Below are positions 7,913 through 16,800 of a DNA stretch of 64,000 bases, piece by piece. The DNA lies in NCBI RefSeq assembly GCF_900109645.1, contig NZ_FOBG01000001.1, forward strand, positions 1,984,001-2,048,000. The letters run 5' to 3'. The stretch comes from Duganella sp. CF402. GTDB lineage: Bacteria; Pseudomonadota; Gammaproteobacteria; Burkholderiales; Burkholderiaceae_D. How positions within the stretch are numbered: position 1 is the first letter of the stretch; the number at the start of each line of letters is the position of its first letter. A program made the position numbers and the translations under genes. The notes beneath the pieces were generated by a model. That model was not told the DNA's origin. It saw only the letters and a program-made list of their open reading frames with translations, and searched no databases.

Positions 7913-10849
7913 TCAGAACTTGGTCCGCACGCCGAGGTAGTAGGAACGGCCGATGATGTCGTAGGTCGATGCCAGCGTCAGATTCTGGTTACCCGGCACA
8001 TACGCAGGATCGCGGTTGAACAGGTTGTTGATACCTGCGCGCAGCGTCACGCTCTTGGTCAGCGAGTAGCGCACGCCAAGGTCGAAGATATCGTACTTGG
8101 CCACGCCGGCGGTCGGACTGGCGGGACGGGTCACGGTGGTGACGTCGTCCATCGCCGGGATGTGACGCCAGCGCAGGTTGCCGGAGAAGGCGCCCAGGTC
8201 ATAACGGAAGGTGACGGTGGACTGCCACGCCGGACGAATCACCGTATCCACCGTGCCCTTGAATTCCTTGATGGCGTCGCCCGGCAGCGCTTGCGATTGA
8301 TAGCTGTTGGTGAAGCTGACCGCCGTGTTGATGTTGAAGGTGCCGGCATCCTTGGACAATCCGACCGCCGACAACGGGAAGCGCCAGTCCAGCTGCACGT
8401 CCACGCCGGAAGTCTTCAACAGGCCGAGGTTCAGGTACGGCGCCGAAACTTGCGTCAGCAAGCCGTTGGCGTCGCGCGAGATCAGCTGGCAGAAGGCATT
8501 CGATGCCGAGTAAGTCGGATTGGAGCCATCGAGGTTGTAGCACTTGTTGAGCGCCGATGCCGCCGGCACCGCCGAAATGGTGTCCTTGATCTTGATGGTG
8601 TAGTAGTCGACCGAACCGCTCAGCTGTGAGAACAGCGGCCAAGGCAGCTGCGGCGTGAACACCAGCCCCAGGGTGCGGGTATCCGCCACTTCCGGCTTCA
8701 GGTTCGGATTGCCCGAGGAGACAGTGGACGTGGCGACAGTCGGGAAGGTGTAGCTGTCAACCACATTGGACGGCACGCCGGTTGCGACGCACAGTGCGCG
8801 CAGCTGCGCCGCGTTGGCGCCGGTGCGGGCAGCGGTGCGCACGTCGCAAGGCTCGCCGCCGTTTGGCGGGCTGCCGAACTGCACCTGATTGCCGCTGGCG
8901 GCGCTGTACAACTCACCGATATTCGGCGCGCGGATCGCGTGCTGCACGCCGCCGCGCACCAGCCAGTTCTTCACCGGCGTCCATTCCACTTCCACCTTGT
9001 AGGTGCCGGCATTGACGCCGGTATCGTAGTTGGAGCGGCGGTAGCCCGGTGTGACGCCAAGCGATTTGGCGAACGGCGCATCGGCCAGCAGCGGGATGCG
9101 CAGTTCCAGCGCAATCTCTTTCACAGAGGTCTTGCCCGACGAGCGCTGCGAGGCAATCACCGCCTCGATGTTCTGCGCCGCCAGCTGCGAATCCGGCACG
9201 TAGTCGTAAGTGTTCTTGCGGTAGTTGGCCGATGCCGAGAACTGCATGTCGCCTGCCGGCAGCGTGGCCAGTGTGCCTTGCAGGCTGGCTTCAGCGATAC
9301 GTTGGGTGAGACTCTCGCGGCTCAGGGCATTCGTCGAAATGTAGTTGCGGCAGGCGTCCGACAGCGACTGCGAATTTGCATCGCCGAACGGATTGAAGCC
9401 GCCGGCGCAGATCGAGGCGCCGCCGTCCTTGGCGTTCAGCAGTTCCTGCACGCGCGAAGTCAGGACCGCGTTGTACTGGGTCTGGTCGTGCACCGTGCGG
9501 TCGGCCGACACGTAGGCGTCCCAGCTCCAGTCGCGGAATGGCAGCTCGCCGCGCGCGCCGACGATCAACTGGTCAACCGTGTAAGCCTCGTCCCACTGTT
9601 TGTTCGGCACGCCGACAAAGCGGGTATTCCACAGGAACGGCGCGCTGGCGTCGGGGCGTGAGGACAGGATGGTCTTCAGGTCGGCCGGGACGAAGGGATT
9701 GGTCAGCGGCACCAGCGTATTGGCGCCCTGCCCGAACTGGGTCAGCGTGCGGCCGGAGTTGGTGTGCGCCACCGAGTGCGTATGCAGGAACTGGGCGTAG
9801 CCAGTCAGCTCCGGCATGAAGCGGTAATCGAGTTTTTCAAACAGGCTTTCCCGGCGCAGGCCATTCAGCAAGTCATTCTGGATCAGCACCGGCATGCGCA
9901 CATTGCCGCCGACGAGAGCGTAGTTGCCGCTGGTGGCGCCAAGATAGTTGACCGCGCCGCTTTGGCTGAACAGCGTGCCGTTGTCGTTGAAGCCGAGGTT
10001 ATTGGTGCGCGGGACCGTCGCGGTTACGCCGTACTTGGCGAACACGCTGTTGACGGCGGCCTGCGTCGGCAGGTTGTTGGCGGACGGCAGATAGGTGCTG
10101 GTGCCCAGATAGCTCGACGGCACGCCGAGCGCGAAGAACGGACGCGCGCGGCCCGGCAGGCTTTCACGGTCGTCATAGCTGACCGAGAACAACGAGAAGC
10201 CTTTGCCTTCATCGAACTCGGTGCCCGCCGTCAGCGAGGGGCTGACCTTGCGCAGGTCGTTCTTCTGCGAGTTACCGTATTGGACGTCGAACACGATGCC
10301 CTTCATCTTGCGCAGCGATTTGAAGTTGATCACGCCCGACATCGCATCCGAGCCATACACGGCGGAGGCGCCGCCGCTGATGGTTTCGATGCCGTCGATG
10401 ACGGCCTGCGGCACGGTGTTGATGTCGACCTGGCCGAAGGCGCTGGCCAGCGGCAGGCGGCGGCCGTCCAGCAGCACCAGGTTACGGTTGTCGCCAAGGC
10501 CGCGCAAGTCCAGCGTGGCGCGCGCGCCGGTGCCCTGCCCGCCGGTGGCGGCGGTGCCGGACGGTGTGAACTGCGGCAGCTGGTTCAGCGTCGCTTCCAG
10601 CGTGACGTTGCCGCTTTCCTGCAGCACGTCCTTGGTGGTGGCGACGATGGGGCTGGGCGAGGTGTAGTTGCGGGTGGCGATACGGGAACCGGTAATCACC
10701 ACCGACTCCACCTTCGGCATATCTTCGGCTGCTGGCACCGCCGGCGCTTCCGCCACGGTCTGCGCCTGCGCGCTGATTACTGCACTAAAACCAAGCACAC
10801 TGCTCTTCAGGGCGAAGCCTTGCCACGCACCGATGCGAATCTTGTTCAT
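7913..10849 (-). CDS. TonB-dependent outer-membrane receptor
   Basis: This is a 978-residue outer-membrane receptor. A signal sequence is followed by a TonB-box-like region (KVESVVITGSRI). The plug domain carries LDLRGLGDNRNLVLLDGRRLP and GGASAVYGSDAMSGVINF, and a long beta-barrel ends in the aromatic-terminated LGVRTKF. It would import a bulky ligand with TonB energy. It starts a unit with the secreted hydrolase, and an operator-like palindrome shared with the quinate dehydrogenase promoter lies about 50 bases upstream of the start. A plant phenolic ester or quinate derivative is a reasonable guess for the ligand; the family assignment itself is firm. Confidence 0.92.
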   Translation of the reverse strand: MNKIRIGAWQGFALKSSVLGFSAVISAQAQTVAEAPAVPAAEDMPKVESVVITGSRIATRNYTSPSPIVATTKDVLQESGNVTLEATLNQLPQFTPSGTAATGGQGTGARATLDLRGLGDNRNLVLLDGRRLPLASAFGQVDINTVPQAVIDGIETISGGASAVYGSDAMSGVINFKSLRKMKGIVFDVQYGNSQKNDLRKVSPSLTAGTEFDEGKGFSLFSVSYDDRESLPGRARPFFALGVPSSYLGTSTYLPSANNLPTQAAVNSVFAKYGVTATVPRTNNLGFNDNGTLFSQSGAVNYLGATSGNYALVGGNVRMPVLIQNDLLNGLRRESLFEKLDYRFMPELTGYAQFLHTHSVAHTNSGRTLTQFGQGANTLVPLTNPFVPADLKTILSSRPDASAPFLWNTRFVGVPNKQWDEAYTVDQLIVGARGELPFRDWSWDAYVSADRTVHDQTQYNAVLTSRVQELLNAKDGGASICAGGFNPFGDANSQSLSDACRNYISTNALSRESLTQRIAEASLQGTLATLPAGDMQFSASANYRKNTYDYVPDSQLAAQNIEAVIASQRSSGKTSVKEIALELRIPLLADAPFAKSLGVTPGYRRSNYDTGVNAGTYKVEVEWTPVKNWLVRGGVQHAIRAPNIGELYSAASGNQVQFGSPPNGGEPCDVRTAARTGANAAQLRALCVATGVPSNVVDSYTFPTVATSTVSSGNPNLKPEVADTRTLGLVFTPQLPWPLFSQLSGSVDYYTIKIKDTISAVPAASALNKCYNLDGSNPTYSASNAFCQLISRDANGLLTQVSAPYLNLGLLKTSGVDVQLDWRFPLSAVGLSKDAGTFNINTAVSFTNSYQSQALPGDAIKEFKGTVDTVIRPAWQSTVTFRYDLGAFSGNLRWRHIPAMDDVTTVTRPASPTAGVAKYDIFDLGVRYSLTKSVTLRAGINNLFNRDPAYVPGNQNLTLASTYDIIGRSYYLGVRTKF

Positions 10850-10898
10850 CTGCTGTCTCCGTCGTTGTGGTTGTTTTTTTGATCCTGAGCAGACATTA

Positions 10899-10917
10899 CA
10901 CTAACTAGATAGTTAAC
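10899..10917. promoter_or_regulatory. second copy of the TetR operator-like site, upstream of the TonB receptor
   Basis: ACACTAACTAGATAGTTAA matches the site at 6053-6071 at 17 of 19 positions. Locally it forms TAACTA-GA-TAGTTA. It lies about 50 bases upstream of the TonB receptor start on the minus strand. The repeat is seen directly; binding by the TetR protein at 6118-6792 is inferred. Confidence 0.65.
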
Positions 10918-10943
10918 TTCAAACAGAATCTTTGCAGCGCGCT

Positions 10944-10977
10944 AAAAAAAATCGCGCCACACAGGTGCGGCGCGATT
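10944..10977 (-). terminator. rho-independent terminator after the van operon
   Basis: Read on the minus strand, a GC-rich inverted repeat (AATCGCGCC...GGCGCGATT, with one G-U pair further in) is followed directly by a run of eight T. It begins about 27 bases after the stop of the solute-binding protein gene at 11004, so it is well placed to end the vanA-vanB transcript. Confidence 0.8.
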
Positions 10978-11003
10978 CTCGCGTAGCTATTCCGCCACAG
11001 GTT

Positions 11004-12188
11004 TTACACGCCGGGATCGCGCACTTTATCGACCTGGTCGAACTCCACGTTGAACCACGCCCCGCCATTAGCTTCAGCTTTGCGGATGTAGACCGTCTGC
11101 ACGATATCGCGCGTGGCCGGGTCGATGCTGACCGGGCCACGCACGCTGGTCCATGCCATGCCCTTCATTGCCGCCAGCAGCTTGTCGCCGTTGCTGTCGC
11201 CGCCGGTTTGCTTGAGCGCCTGGTACAGCAGGTGCATGCCGTCGTACGCGCCGACCGAGTGGAAGTTCGGTCGCATGCCCTTATTGGCCTTGCCGAATGC
11301 CTCGACGTAGGCCTTGTTCTCCGCCGACGGATGCGCGGCAGAGTAGTGATGGCTGCTGACCACTCCCGCAGCGGCGGGACCGATGCTGGCCATCAGGTCA
11401 TCGTCCAGCACATCGCCGGTGCAGATCAGGCGAATACCTGCGGCGGCCAGTCCACGGTCGGTGAACTGCTTGAGCACCGCAGCGCCCTCGCCCGACGGCA
11501 CGAACACGAACAGCGCATCCGGCTTGAGGTCCTTCACTTTGGCGAGGAACGGCGCGTAATCCGGATTGCGCAGCGGAGCACGGAGGCTGTCGATTACTTT
11601 GCCGCCCGTTTCGGTGAAGCCCTTGACGAACACCTTCTCGGCATCCAGCCCCGGCCCGTAGTCGCTGACGAAGGTCACGACCGACTTGATCTTGTTCTTG
11701 CCAGCCCATTGCGCCATTGGCGCGGTCACCTGCGCCAGCGTGAAGCCGGTGCGGACGATGTACGGCGAACGCTGAGGAATCACCGAGGTGGCGGCGGCCA
11801 TCACGATCATCGGCACCTTGGCTTGCGTGGCCACAGGCGCGGCAGCGAAAGCCAGCGGCGTCAGGCCGAAGCCGGCCAGCACCTGCACCTTGTCGCGCGC
11901 GACCAGCTCCTGCGCCAGGCGCTTGGTCACGTCCGGCGACACGCCGCCGTCGTCTTTCAGGATGATTTCGACTGGGCGGCCGCCGGCCACCGCACCGTTC
12001 TGCTGCATGTACAGCTTGACCGCCGCCTCGATCTGGCGCCCGGTGGAAGCGAACGGGCCGGACATCGGCACGATCAAGCCGACCTTCAAAGGCTCGGCGG
12101 CGCTGGCGATGGACGGCAGCACACCCGCCGACAACGCGGCGGCGCCCAGCAGGATATGGCGACGTTGCTGATTGAATTCTTGTGTCAT
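11004..12188 (-). CDS. ABC transporter periplasmic solute-binding protein (Leu/Ile/Val-type family)
   Basis: This 394-residue periplasmic binding protein belongs to the branched-chain amino-acid/aromatic-acid family (Peripla_BP_6). The N-terminus has a twin-Arg-like stretch (NQQRRHILLGAAALSAG) ending in an Ala-rich cleavage region. The mature start, EPLKVGLIVPMSGPFASTGRQ, is a family hallmark. It lies 18 bases after vanB in the vanA-vanB transcript, which points to an aromatic ligand such as vanillate. It is a clear paralogue of the protein at 23512-24687; both share the PETRK-like pattern DVxKRLAQELVxRDKV and end in QVDKVRDPG or QFADQKDPG. No permease genes adjoin it, so it may use the LivHMGF-type transporter at 15348-18670. 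Confidence 0.88.
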   Translation of the reverse strand: MTQEFNQQRRHILLGAAALSAGVLPSIASAAEPLKVGLIVPMSGPFASTGRQIEAAVKLYMQQNGAVAGGRPVEIILKDDGGVSPDVTKRLAQELVARDKVQVLAGFGLTPLAFAAAPVATQAKVPMIVMAAATSVIPQRSPYIVRTGFTLAQVTAPMAQWAGKNKIKSVVTFVSDYGPGLDAEKVFVKGFTETGGKVIDSLRAPLRNPDYAPFLAKVKDLKPDALFVFVPSGEGAAVLKQFTDRGLAAAGIRLICTGDVLDDDLMASIGPAAAGVVSSHHYSAAHPSAENKAYVEAFGKANKGMRPNFHSVGAYDGMHLLYQALKQTGGDSNGDKLLAAMKGMAWTSVRGPVSIDPATRDIVQTVYIRKAEANGGAWFNVEFDQVDKVRDPGV

Positions 12189-12206
12189 GTTGTCTCCTCT
12201 ACTTTT

Positions 12207-13163
12207 TTATAAATCCAGCAGCAAGCTGGCGGTTTTGGAACGGGAACAGCAAGGTGCAAAAATATCGTTGGCCGCCTGTTCGGCTTCGGTCAGATACAGG
12301 TCGCGGTGATCGGGAACGCCGTCCAGCACGCGCGTCAGGCAGGTTCCGCAAACGCCCTGCTCGCACGACGCCGGTACGAACACGCCCGCGTCGTTCAGCA
12401 CGCGCAGCACGGTGACGCCGGGAGGAATGGTATAGCACTTGCCGCTGGACTTCAGCTTGACTTCGAACGGCTGGTCGCCATCGATCGGCACGGCGGCGGC
12501 CGCGCCAAAGTATTCGAGGTGCAGTTGCTCCGGTGGCCAGCCTGCGGCGGCGGCGCTGGCTTTCACGTGGTCGATAAAGCCCGCCGGGCCGCAGAAGTAG
12601 ATGTGCGTGTCGCGTTCCAGCCCAGCCAGCAGCGCCGGCAGGTCCAGCGGCTGCACGCTGTCGTGATGGAAGCGCACTTGCGCCGCATAGGGTGCGCTCA
12701 GGAGGCGGTCACGGAAGGCGGTGCGCTCGGGCGAGCGGGTACAGTAGTGCAGCGCGAACTGCGCACCTTGCGACGAAAGCGTTTCCGCCATCGCCAGCAG
12801 CGGCGTGATGCCGATGCCGCCGGCCAGCAGTACGCTGCGCGGCGCATTCACCAGCGGGAAGTGGTTTCGCGGCGCGCTGATAGTGAGCGCGGCGCCGGCG
12901 CGAATCTGTTCATGCATGGCTTGCGAACCGCCACGCGAGGCCGGATCGCGCAGCACGCCGATCACGTAGCGGTGCCGCTCGTGCGGCGGATTGCACAGCG
13001 AGTACTGGCGCACCAGTCCAGGTGCGACATGCACGTCGATGTGCGCACCGGCGGTGAAAGCTGGCAGCGGCGTACCGTCCGCGCTGACCAGCTCATAGCT
13101 GCAAATGCCTTCGGCTTCGTTGTCGCGCCGCTCGACCCGCACGGTCAGCAAGTCGGCGTTCAT
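12207..13163 (-). CDS. vanB: vanillate O-demethylase oxidoreductase subunit
   Basis: This is the reductase partner of vanillate demethylase, passing electrons from NAD(P)H through FMN and a plant-type 2Fe-2S cluster to VanA. A ferredoxin-reductase domain comes first (RQYSLCNPP flavin motif, LAGGIGITP nucleotide motif and YFCGPAGF). The C-terminal ferredoxin domain contains CEQGVCGTC and a final cysteine pair near CCSRS. The start at 13163 is chosen over 13187 because it forms an ATGA overlap with the vanA stop and gives 318 residues, normal for VanB. The next gene downstream is a solute-binding protein. Confidence 0.93.
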   Translation of the reverse strand: MNADLLTVRVERRDNEAEGICSYELVSADGTPLPAFTAGAHIDVHVAPGLVRQYSLCNPPHERHRYVIGVLRDPASRGGSQAMHEQIRAGAALTISAPRNHFPLVNAPRSVLLAGGIGITPLLAMAETLSSQGAQFALHYCTRSPERTAFRDRLLSAPYAAQVRFHHDSVQPLDLPALLAGLERDTHIYFCGPAGFIDHVKASAAAAGWPPEQLHLEYFGAAAAVPIDGDQPFEVKLKSSGKCYTIPPGVTVLRVLNDAGVFVPASCEQGVCGTCLTRVLDGVPDHRDLYLTEAEQAANDIFAPCCSRSKTASLLLDL

Positions 13164-14191
13164 GATGCCTGCTCCTGCGCCAGCCATTGATCGAGGATGC
13201 GGCGCGACTGCACGCCGCCGGCGTCGATATTCAGCATCAGCAGCTTGCGGTCAGGATGGCGCAGGATGTTCTGCTGCTGCAGTTCCAGCATTTCGCGGTC
13301 TTCGGAGAAGATCTTGCCCTGCCCTTCGCGGATGGTGGCGGTGAGCTCCTTGTCCTCCGGCCTGAAATTACGCGCCATGCCCCAGAAGTACCAGTGCGAG
13401 GTTTCCGTCTCCGGCGTGATGAAGTCCACCACGATACTGGACGCCTTGTGCTCCGGCGCGGCGTCGTAGCCGCCCTTGCCCGCATGCGCCACGCCGACCT
13501 CGATCATTACATGGCTCGGCGGCGAGAAGCGGCAGATCTGCCAGCGGTCGACCGGCACATCATCGGCCAGGCCGTTGCCGCGCAAGGCCGCGCGCCAGAA
13601 AGGCGGCGCCATGATGTTCTCCATGTAACGGCTGGTGATGACCTGCTCGCCCTCGACGCGCGTGTTGACCGGCGCCTCGTCGATTTCCTTCTGGCCGATG
13701 CTGTTCGCATGCACATAGGTCTCGTGCGTGAGGTCCATCAGGTTGTCGATCATCAGGCGGTATTCACAGTTGATATGATACAGGCCGCCGCCATAAGCCC
13801 ACTCAGGATTGTCGGCCCATTCGAGATGATGGATCAGCGCCGGATCGGCCTTCTCCTTGTCGCCGGTCCAGACCCAGATAAAGCCATAGCGCTCTTCCAC
13901 CGGATAGCTGCGGATGCACGGGAAGCCGCGCACGCGCTGGCCCGGCATGCTGACCACCTTACCGTCGCAGCCCATCTCCAGGCCGTGGTAGCCGCACACC
14001 AGCTGTCCCTCGCGCACAAAGCCCAGTGACAGCGGCGCGCCACGATGCGGGCAGAAGTCCTCCACCGCAGCGACCTTCCCTTCCGCGCCGCGATAGAACA
14101 CGATCTTCTCGCCGCAGATAGTGCGGCCCAGTGGTTTGCCGTCGATTTCGTCGGGCGTGCAAGCCACGTACCAGGTGTTTTTTGGGTACAT
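13160..14191 (-). CDS. vanA: vanillate O-demethylase oxygenase subunit
   Basis: This Rieske non-haem iron oxygenase demethylates vanillate to protocatechuate and formaldehyde. The Rieske centre is C47PH...C66GYH, and the mononuclear iron motif lies in DNLMDLTHETYVHANS. The 343-residue length and the MYPKNTWYVACTPDEI beginning are typical VanA. It is the first gene of vanA-vanB-solute-binding protein, and a perfect palindrome lies between it and the divergent vanR. The reaction product feeds the beta-ketoadipate genes found further right. The assignment is strong; syringate or other methoxybenzoates could be side substrates. Confidence 0.95.
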   Translation of the reverse strand: MYPKNTWYVACTPDEIDGKPLGRTICGEKIVFYRGAEGKVAAVEDFCPHRGAPLSLGFVREGQLVCGYHGLEMGCDGKVVSMPGQRVRGFPCIRSYPVEERYGFIWVWTGDKEKADPALIHHLEWADNPEWAYGGGLYHINCEYRLMIDNLMDLTHETYVHANSIGQKEIDEAPVNTRVEGEQVITSRYMENIMAPPFWRAALRGNGLADDVPVDRWQICRFSPPSHVMIEVGVAHAGKGGYDAAPEHKASSIVVDFITPETETSHWYFWGMARNFRPEDKELTATIREGQGKIFSEDREMLELQQQNILRHPDRKLLMLNIDAGGVQSRRILDQWLAQEQAS

Positions 14192-14209
14192 CTTCGTCTC
14201 CTTGCGTTT

Positions 14210-14231
14210 TATATTCAGTACACTGAATATA
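14210..14231. promoter_or_regulatory. VanR operator, perfect 22-bp palindrome
   Basis: Two perfect 10-bp arms, TATATTCAGT and ACTGAATATA, surround the dinucleotide AC. The site lies in the 78-base gap between the divergent vanA and vanR starts, close to vanA. Its length and symmetry fit a MarR-type dimer, so VanR autoregulation and control of vanA are likely. Binding itself is inferred. Confidence 0.8.
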
Positions 14232-14269
14232 GTAGACTACGAAGTCACGCAGCACAAGCAGAGAATTCC

Positions 14270-14752
14270 ATGCCTGAAACCGAAAGCAAATTAATCAACC
14301 TGTACGAGCATCCGGGCCACTTGCTGCGTCGCGCGCAGCAAATCTCGGTGTCGATTTTTTACGACGAAATGGGAAGCGAGCTGACGCCGGTGCAGTATGC
14401 GATGCTGCGCAACCTCGCGGCCCAACCGGGCATCGACCAGGTCTCGCTGTCGGCCGCTTGCGGCATCGATACCTCAACCGGCGCCACCGTGTGTGCGCGG
14501 CTGGAAGAGAAAGGCCTGTTGGAGCGCAAGGTGATACCAACCAATCGCCGCCAGCGCGCGCTGACCATCACGGCGGCGGGCGAACAGCTGCTGGAAGACC
14601 TGATTCCGGGAGCGCAGCGCCTGCGCCGGCGCATCCTCGCTCCCCTCACCGGTGCGGAGCAATTGCAGTTCATGGAGCTGCTGACCAAACTCGTACAAGA
14701 AAACAACGAACAAAGCCGCGCGCCGCTCGCGCCGCGCGACACAGTGCGCTAG
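14270..14752 (+). CDS. vanR: MarR-family regulator of vanillate genes
   Basis: This is a 160-residue MarR-family winged-helix regulator. The HTH region includes LTPVQYAMLRNLAAQPGID and the recognition-helix stretch TSTGATVCARLEEKGLLERK, followed by a wing with NRRQRALTITAAG. The start at 14270 is preferred over the upstream in-frame extension, which would run through the operator palindrome. It is divergent from vanAB, where MarR-type repressors released by vanillate are known in other bacteria. The regulator class is clear; the vanillate effector is inferred from position. Confidence 0.85.
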   Translation: MPETESKLINLYEHPGHLLRRAQQISVSIFYDEMGSELTPVQYAMLRNLAAQPGIDQVSLSAACGIDTSTGATVCARLEEKGLLERKVIPTNRRQRALTITAAGEQLLEDLIPGAQRLRRRILAPLTGAEQLQFMELLTKLVQENNEQSRAPLAPRDTVR

Positions 14753-14796
14753 CATAGTCCCTGCAGTACCTTGAAAAAAACTAGACAGGAGACAGC

Positions 14797-15249
14797 ATGA
14801 AACTCAAACACCTGGCGGCAGCGATTGCGATGCTGGCGGCGCTGCCCGCGTTTGCACAGGACAGCAAGCAGGACGCCATTGCGCTGGTCGATAAGGCCGT
14901 CGCGAACATCCAGAAAAAAAGTATCGAAGACGCGTGCAAGGATTTCGCCGATCCGAAAGGCGGCTATATCCAGGGCGAGCTGTATGTGTTCGTGTACGAG
15001 GCGAACGGCTTCATGAAATGCCACGCCACGAATCCCAAGCTGAACAACAAGGACATGAACCAGCTGCGCGACGCCAACGGAAAATACTTCTCGAAAGAGA
15101 TGCGCGATCTGGCCATGTCGGGCAAGACCGGCTGGGTGGATTATGTGTGGGTCAATCCAGTGAACAAACAGCTGGAGCCAAAGTCCTCCTACGTGAAGAA
15201 GGTGAACGACAGCTACTTCGTCGGCGTAGGCATCTACACTAAGAAATAA
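14797..15249 (+). CDS. secreted single-Cache (sCache_2-like) protein
   Basis: This 150-residue protein has a signal peptide (MKLKHLAAAIAMLAALPAFA) and one compact domain of the single-Cache type 2 kind. It carries the segments DACKDFADPKGGYIQGELYVFVYE, NGKYFSKEM and GWVDYVWVNPVNKQLEPKSSYVKK. There is no membrane anchor or signalling domain, so it should be a soluble periplasmic ligand-binding protein. It follows vanR by 44 bases on the same strand. A paralogue lies next to the gallate cluster at 41379-41822. A sensory or scavenging role for small carboxylates or aromatics is plausible but unproven. Confidence 0.8.
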   Translation: MKLKHLAAAIAMLAALPAFAQDSKQDAIALVDKAVANIQKKSIEDACKDFADPKGGYIQGELYVFVYEANGFMKCHATNPKLNNKDMNQLRDANGKYFSKEMRDLAMSGKTGWVDYVWVNPVNKQLEPKSSYVKKVNDSYFVGVGIYTKK

Positions 15250-15254
15250 GATAT

Positions 15255-15341
15255 GTCGCCCCGGCGAAGGCCGGGGGCCATAGAACGTATGCGATAACAC
15301 AGCTCATATGTTCTATGGGTCCCGGCCTTCGCCGGGACGAC
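15255..15341. repeat. REP-like inverted repeat between convergent genes
   Basis: Two 32-base arms (15255-15286 and 15310-15341), matching at 29 of 32 positions, contain the core GTCGTCCCGGCGAAGGCCGGG and continue into a shared CATAGAAC. They flank a 23-base loop. The same core recurs at 22214-22272. The element sits exactly between the convergent Cache-protein and livF-like genes and would make a very stable RNA hairpin on either strand, so it can act as a bidirectional terminator. Confidence 0.8.
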
Positions 15342-15347
15342 GCGCGG

Positions 15348-16049
15348 CTACGCTACTGCGACCAGCTTATCCAGCTTGTCGCCGTCGGCCAGCAGGCTGG
15401 CGCTGTCCGAGTCGTGCACGATGCGGCCACGATCGAGCACGATGGCGCGCTGCGTCAGCGACAGCGCCAGGCGCGCATGCTGCTCCACCACGATCACCGA
15501 CATACCCTCCTCCTGTACCAGCTTGCGGATCACGCGCACCAGCTCCTGCACGATGATCGGCGCCAGGCCTTCCATCGGTTCATCCAGCAGCAGGATGCGT
15601 GGATTGGTCATCAGCGCGCGCGCAATCGCCACCATCTGCTGCTCGCCTCCCGACAACTGGTTGCCCATGTTGTTGCGGCGCTCGAACAGACGCGGGAAGA
15701 TCTGGTAGATCTTCTGCAAATTCCACGGCCCCGGACGCGCCACCACCGTCAAGTGCTCCTCCACCGTCAGCGACGGGAACATATGACGCTCCTGCGGCAC
15801 CCAGCCCAAGCCAGCGCGCGAGCGCTTGTGGGTCGACACGCGCGAGATATCGCCGCCGGCCCAGCGGATGCTGCCCTTGTGCAGGCGCGTGAGGCCCATC
15901 AGCGTCACCAGCAAGCTGGTTTTGCCGACGCCGTTACGGCCCAGCAGCGCCAGCGAATCGCCTTCCTTCAAGGTGAACGACACATCTTCCAGCACGATCG
16001 ATTCGCCATATCCGGCGGTGACCTTATCCAACACCAGCAACTCAGTCAT
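15348..16049 (-). CDS. ABC transporter ATP-binding protein, LivF type
   Basis: This is a 233-residue ABC ATPase with Walker A GRNGVGKTS, signature LSGGEQQ, Walker B ILLLDEP, and a switch His in VVEQH. The phrase EPMEGLAPIIVQEL is typical of LivF subunits. It is the last gene of the pcaIJF-livHMGF-like unit and overlaps livG by 8 bases. With the LivG-, LivM- and LivH-like proteins it forms the cytoplasmic motor of an importer. Operon context with 3-oxoadipate genes indicates aromatic or dicarboxylic acids rather than amino acids as cargo. Confidence 0.9.
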   Translation of the reverse strand: MTELLVLDKVTAGYGESIVLEDVSFTLKEGDSLALLGRNGVGKTSLLVTLMGLTRLHKGSIRWAGGDISRVSTHKRSRAGLGWVPQERHMFPSLTVEEHLTVVARPGPWNLQKIYQIFPRLFERRNNMGNQLSGGEQQMVAIARALMTNPRILLLDEPMEGLAPIIVQELVRVIRKLVQEEGMSVIVVEQHARLALSLTQRAIVLDRGRIVHDSDSASLLADGDKLDKLVAVA

Positions 16050-16800
16050 GTTCCGACTCCCCCAGATAAACTTCCTTGACGCGTGGATCCGCCGCGATTT
16101 CCGCCGGCGTGCCCTCGGTCAGCACCTTGCCGCCCACCAGCACCGTGATGCGGTCGGCGAAGCGGAACACCAGGCTCATATCATGTTCGATGAACAGCAC
16201 CGTCACATCGCGCGGCAACTGCGCCAGCACTTCGAACAGCTCCTTGCTCTCCGCTTGAGGAATGCCGGCCGCCGGTTCATCCAGCAGCAGGATGCGCGGC
16301 TTGGTGGCCAGCGCCAGCGCAATCTCCACCAGCCGCTGCTTACCGTAAGCCATGCTGCGCGTGATGCTGTTGGCCTGGTCGCTCAGTTTCAGGGTCGCCA
16401 GCAGTTCCATCGCTTCGGCGATGACTTCAGGATGATTCTCGACCGTCTTCCACCACACATTCTGCAAACCGCGACGCTCGTTAATCGCCAACACCACCGA
16501 TTCCAGCACCGTCATGCCTGCGAACAGGGTGTTGAGCTGGAAGGTGCGCGTCATACCGCTGTGGACGCGTGCGTGCTGCGGCAGATGCGTGATGTCCTCG
16601 CCGCCCAGATACACCTTGCCGCTGCTTGGGCTGAAGGCGCCGGTCAGCAGGTTGATGAAGGTGGTCTTGCCGGCGCCGTTAGGGCCGATCAGCGCGTGGC
16701 GCGCGCCCGGTTCAAACGTCAGCGACACGTCGCTGTTGGCGACGAACGCGCCCCACTTCTTGCTCAGGCCTTCGGTACGTAAAGTGATATCGCGGCTCAT
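16042..16800 (-). CDS. ABC transporter ATP-binding protein, LivG type
   Basis: This is a 252-residue ABC ATPase with Walker A GPNGAGKTT, Walker B ILLLDEPAAG and a switch His in FIEHDMSLVF. The signature region reads MAYGKQRLVEIALALA instead of the classical LSGGQ, as is common in LivG proteins. The start overlaps the livM-like gene by ATGA. It pairs with the LivF-type ATPase encoded immediately downstream. Its substrate is set by the membrane and binding proteins; aromatic-acid import is inferred from the pca context. Confidence 0.9.
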   Translation of the reverse strand: MSRDITLRTEGLSKKWGAFVANSDVSLTFEPGARHALIGPNGAGKTTFINLLTGAFSPSSGKVYLGGEDITHLPQHARVHSGMTRTFQLNTLFAGMTVLESVVLAINERRGLQNVWWKTVENHPEVIAEAMELLATLKLSDQANSITRSMAYGKQRLVEIALALATKPRILLLDEPAAGIPQAESKELFEVLAQLPRDVTVLFIEHDMSLVFRFADRITVLVGGKVLTEGTPAEIAADPRVKEVYLGESEHD

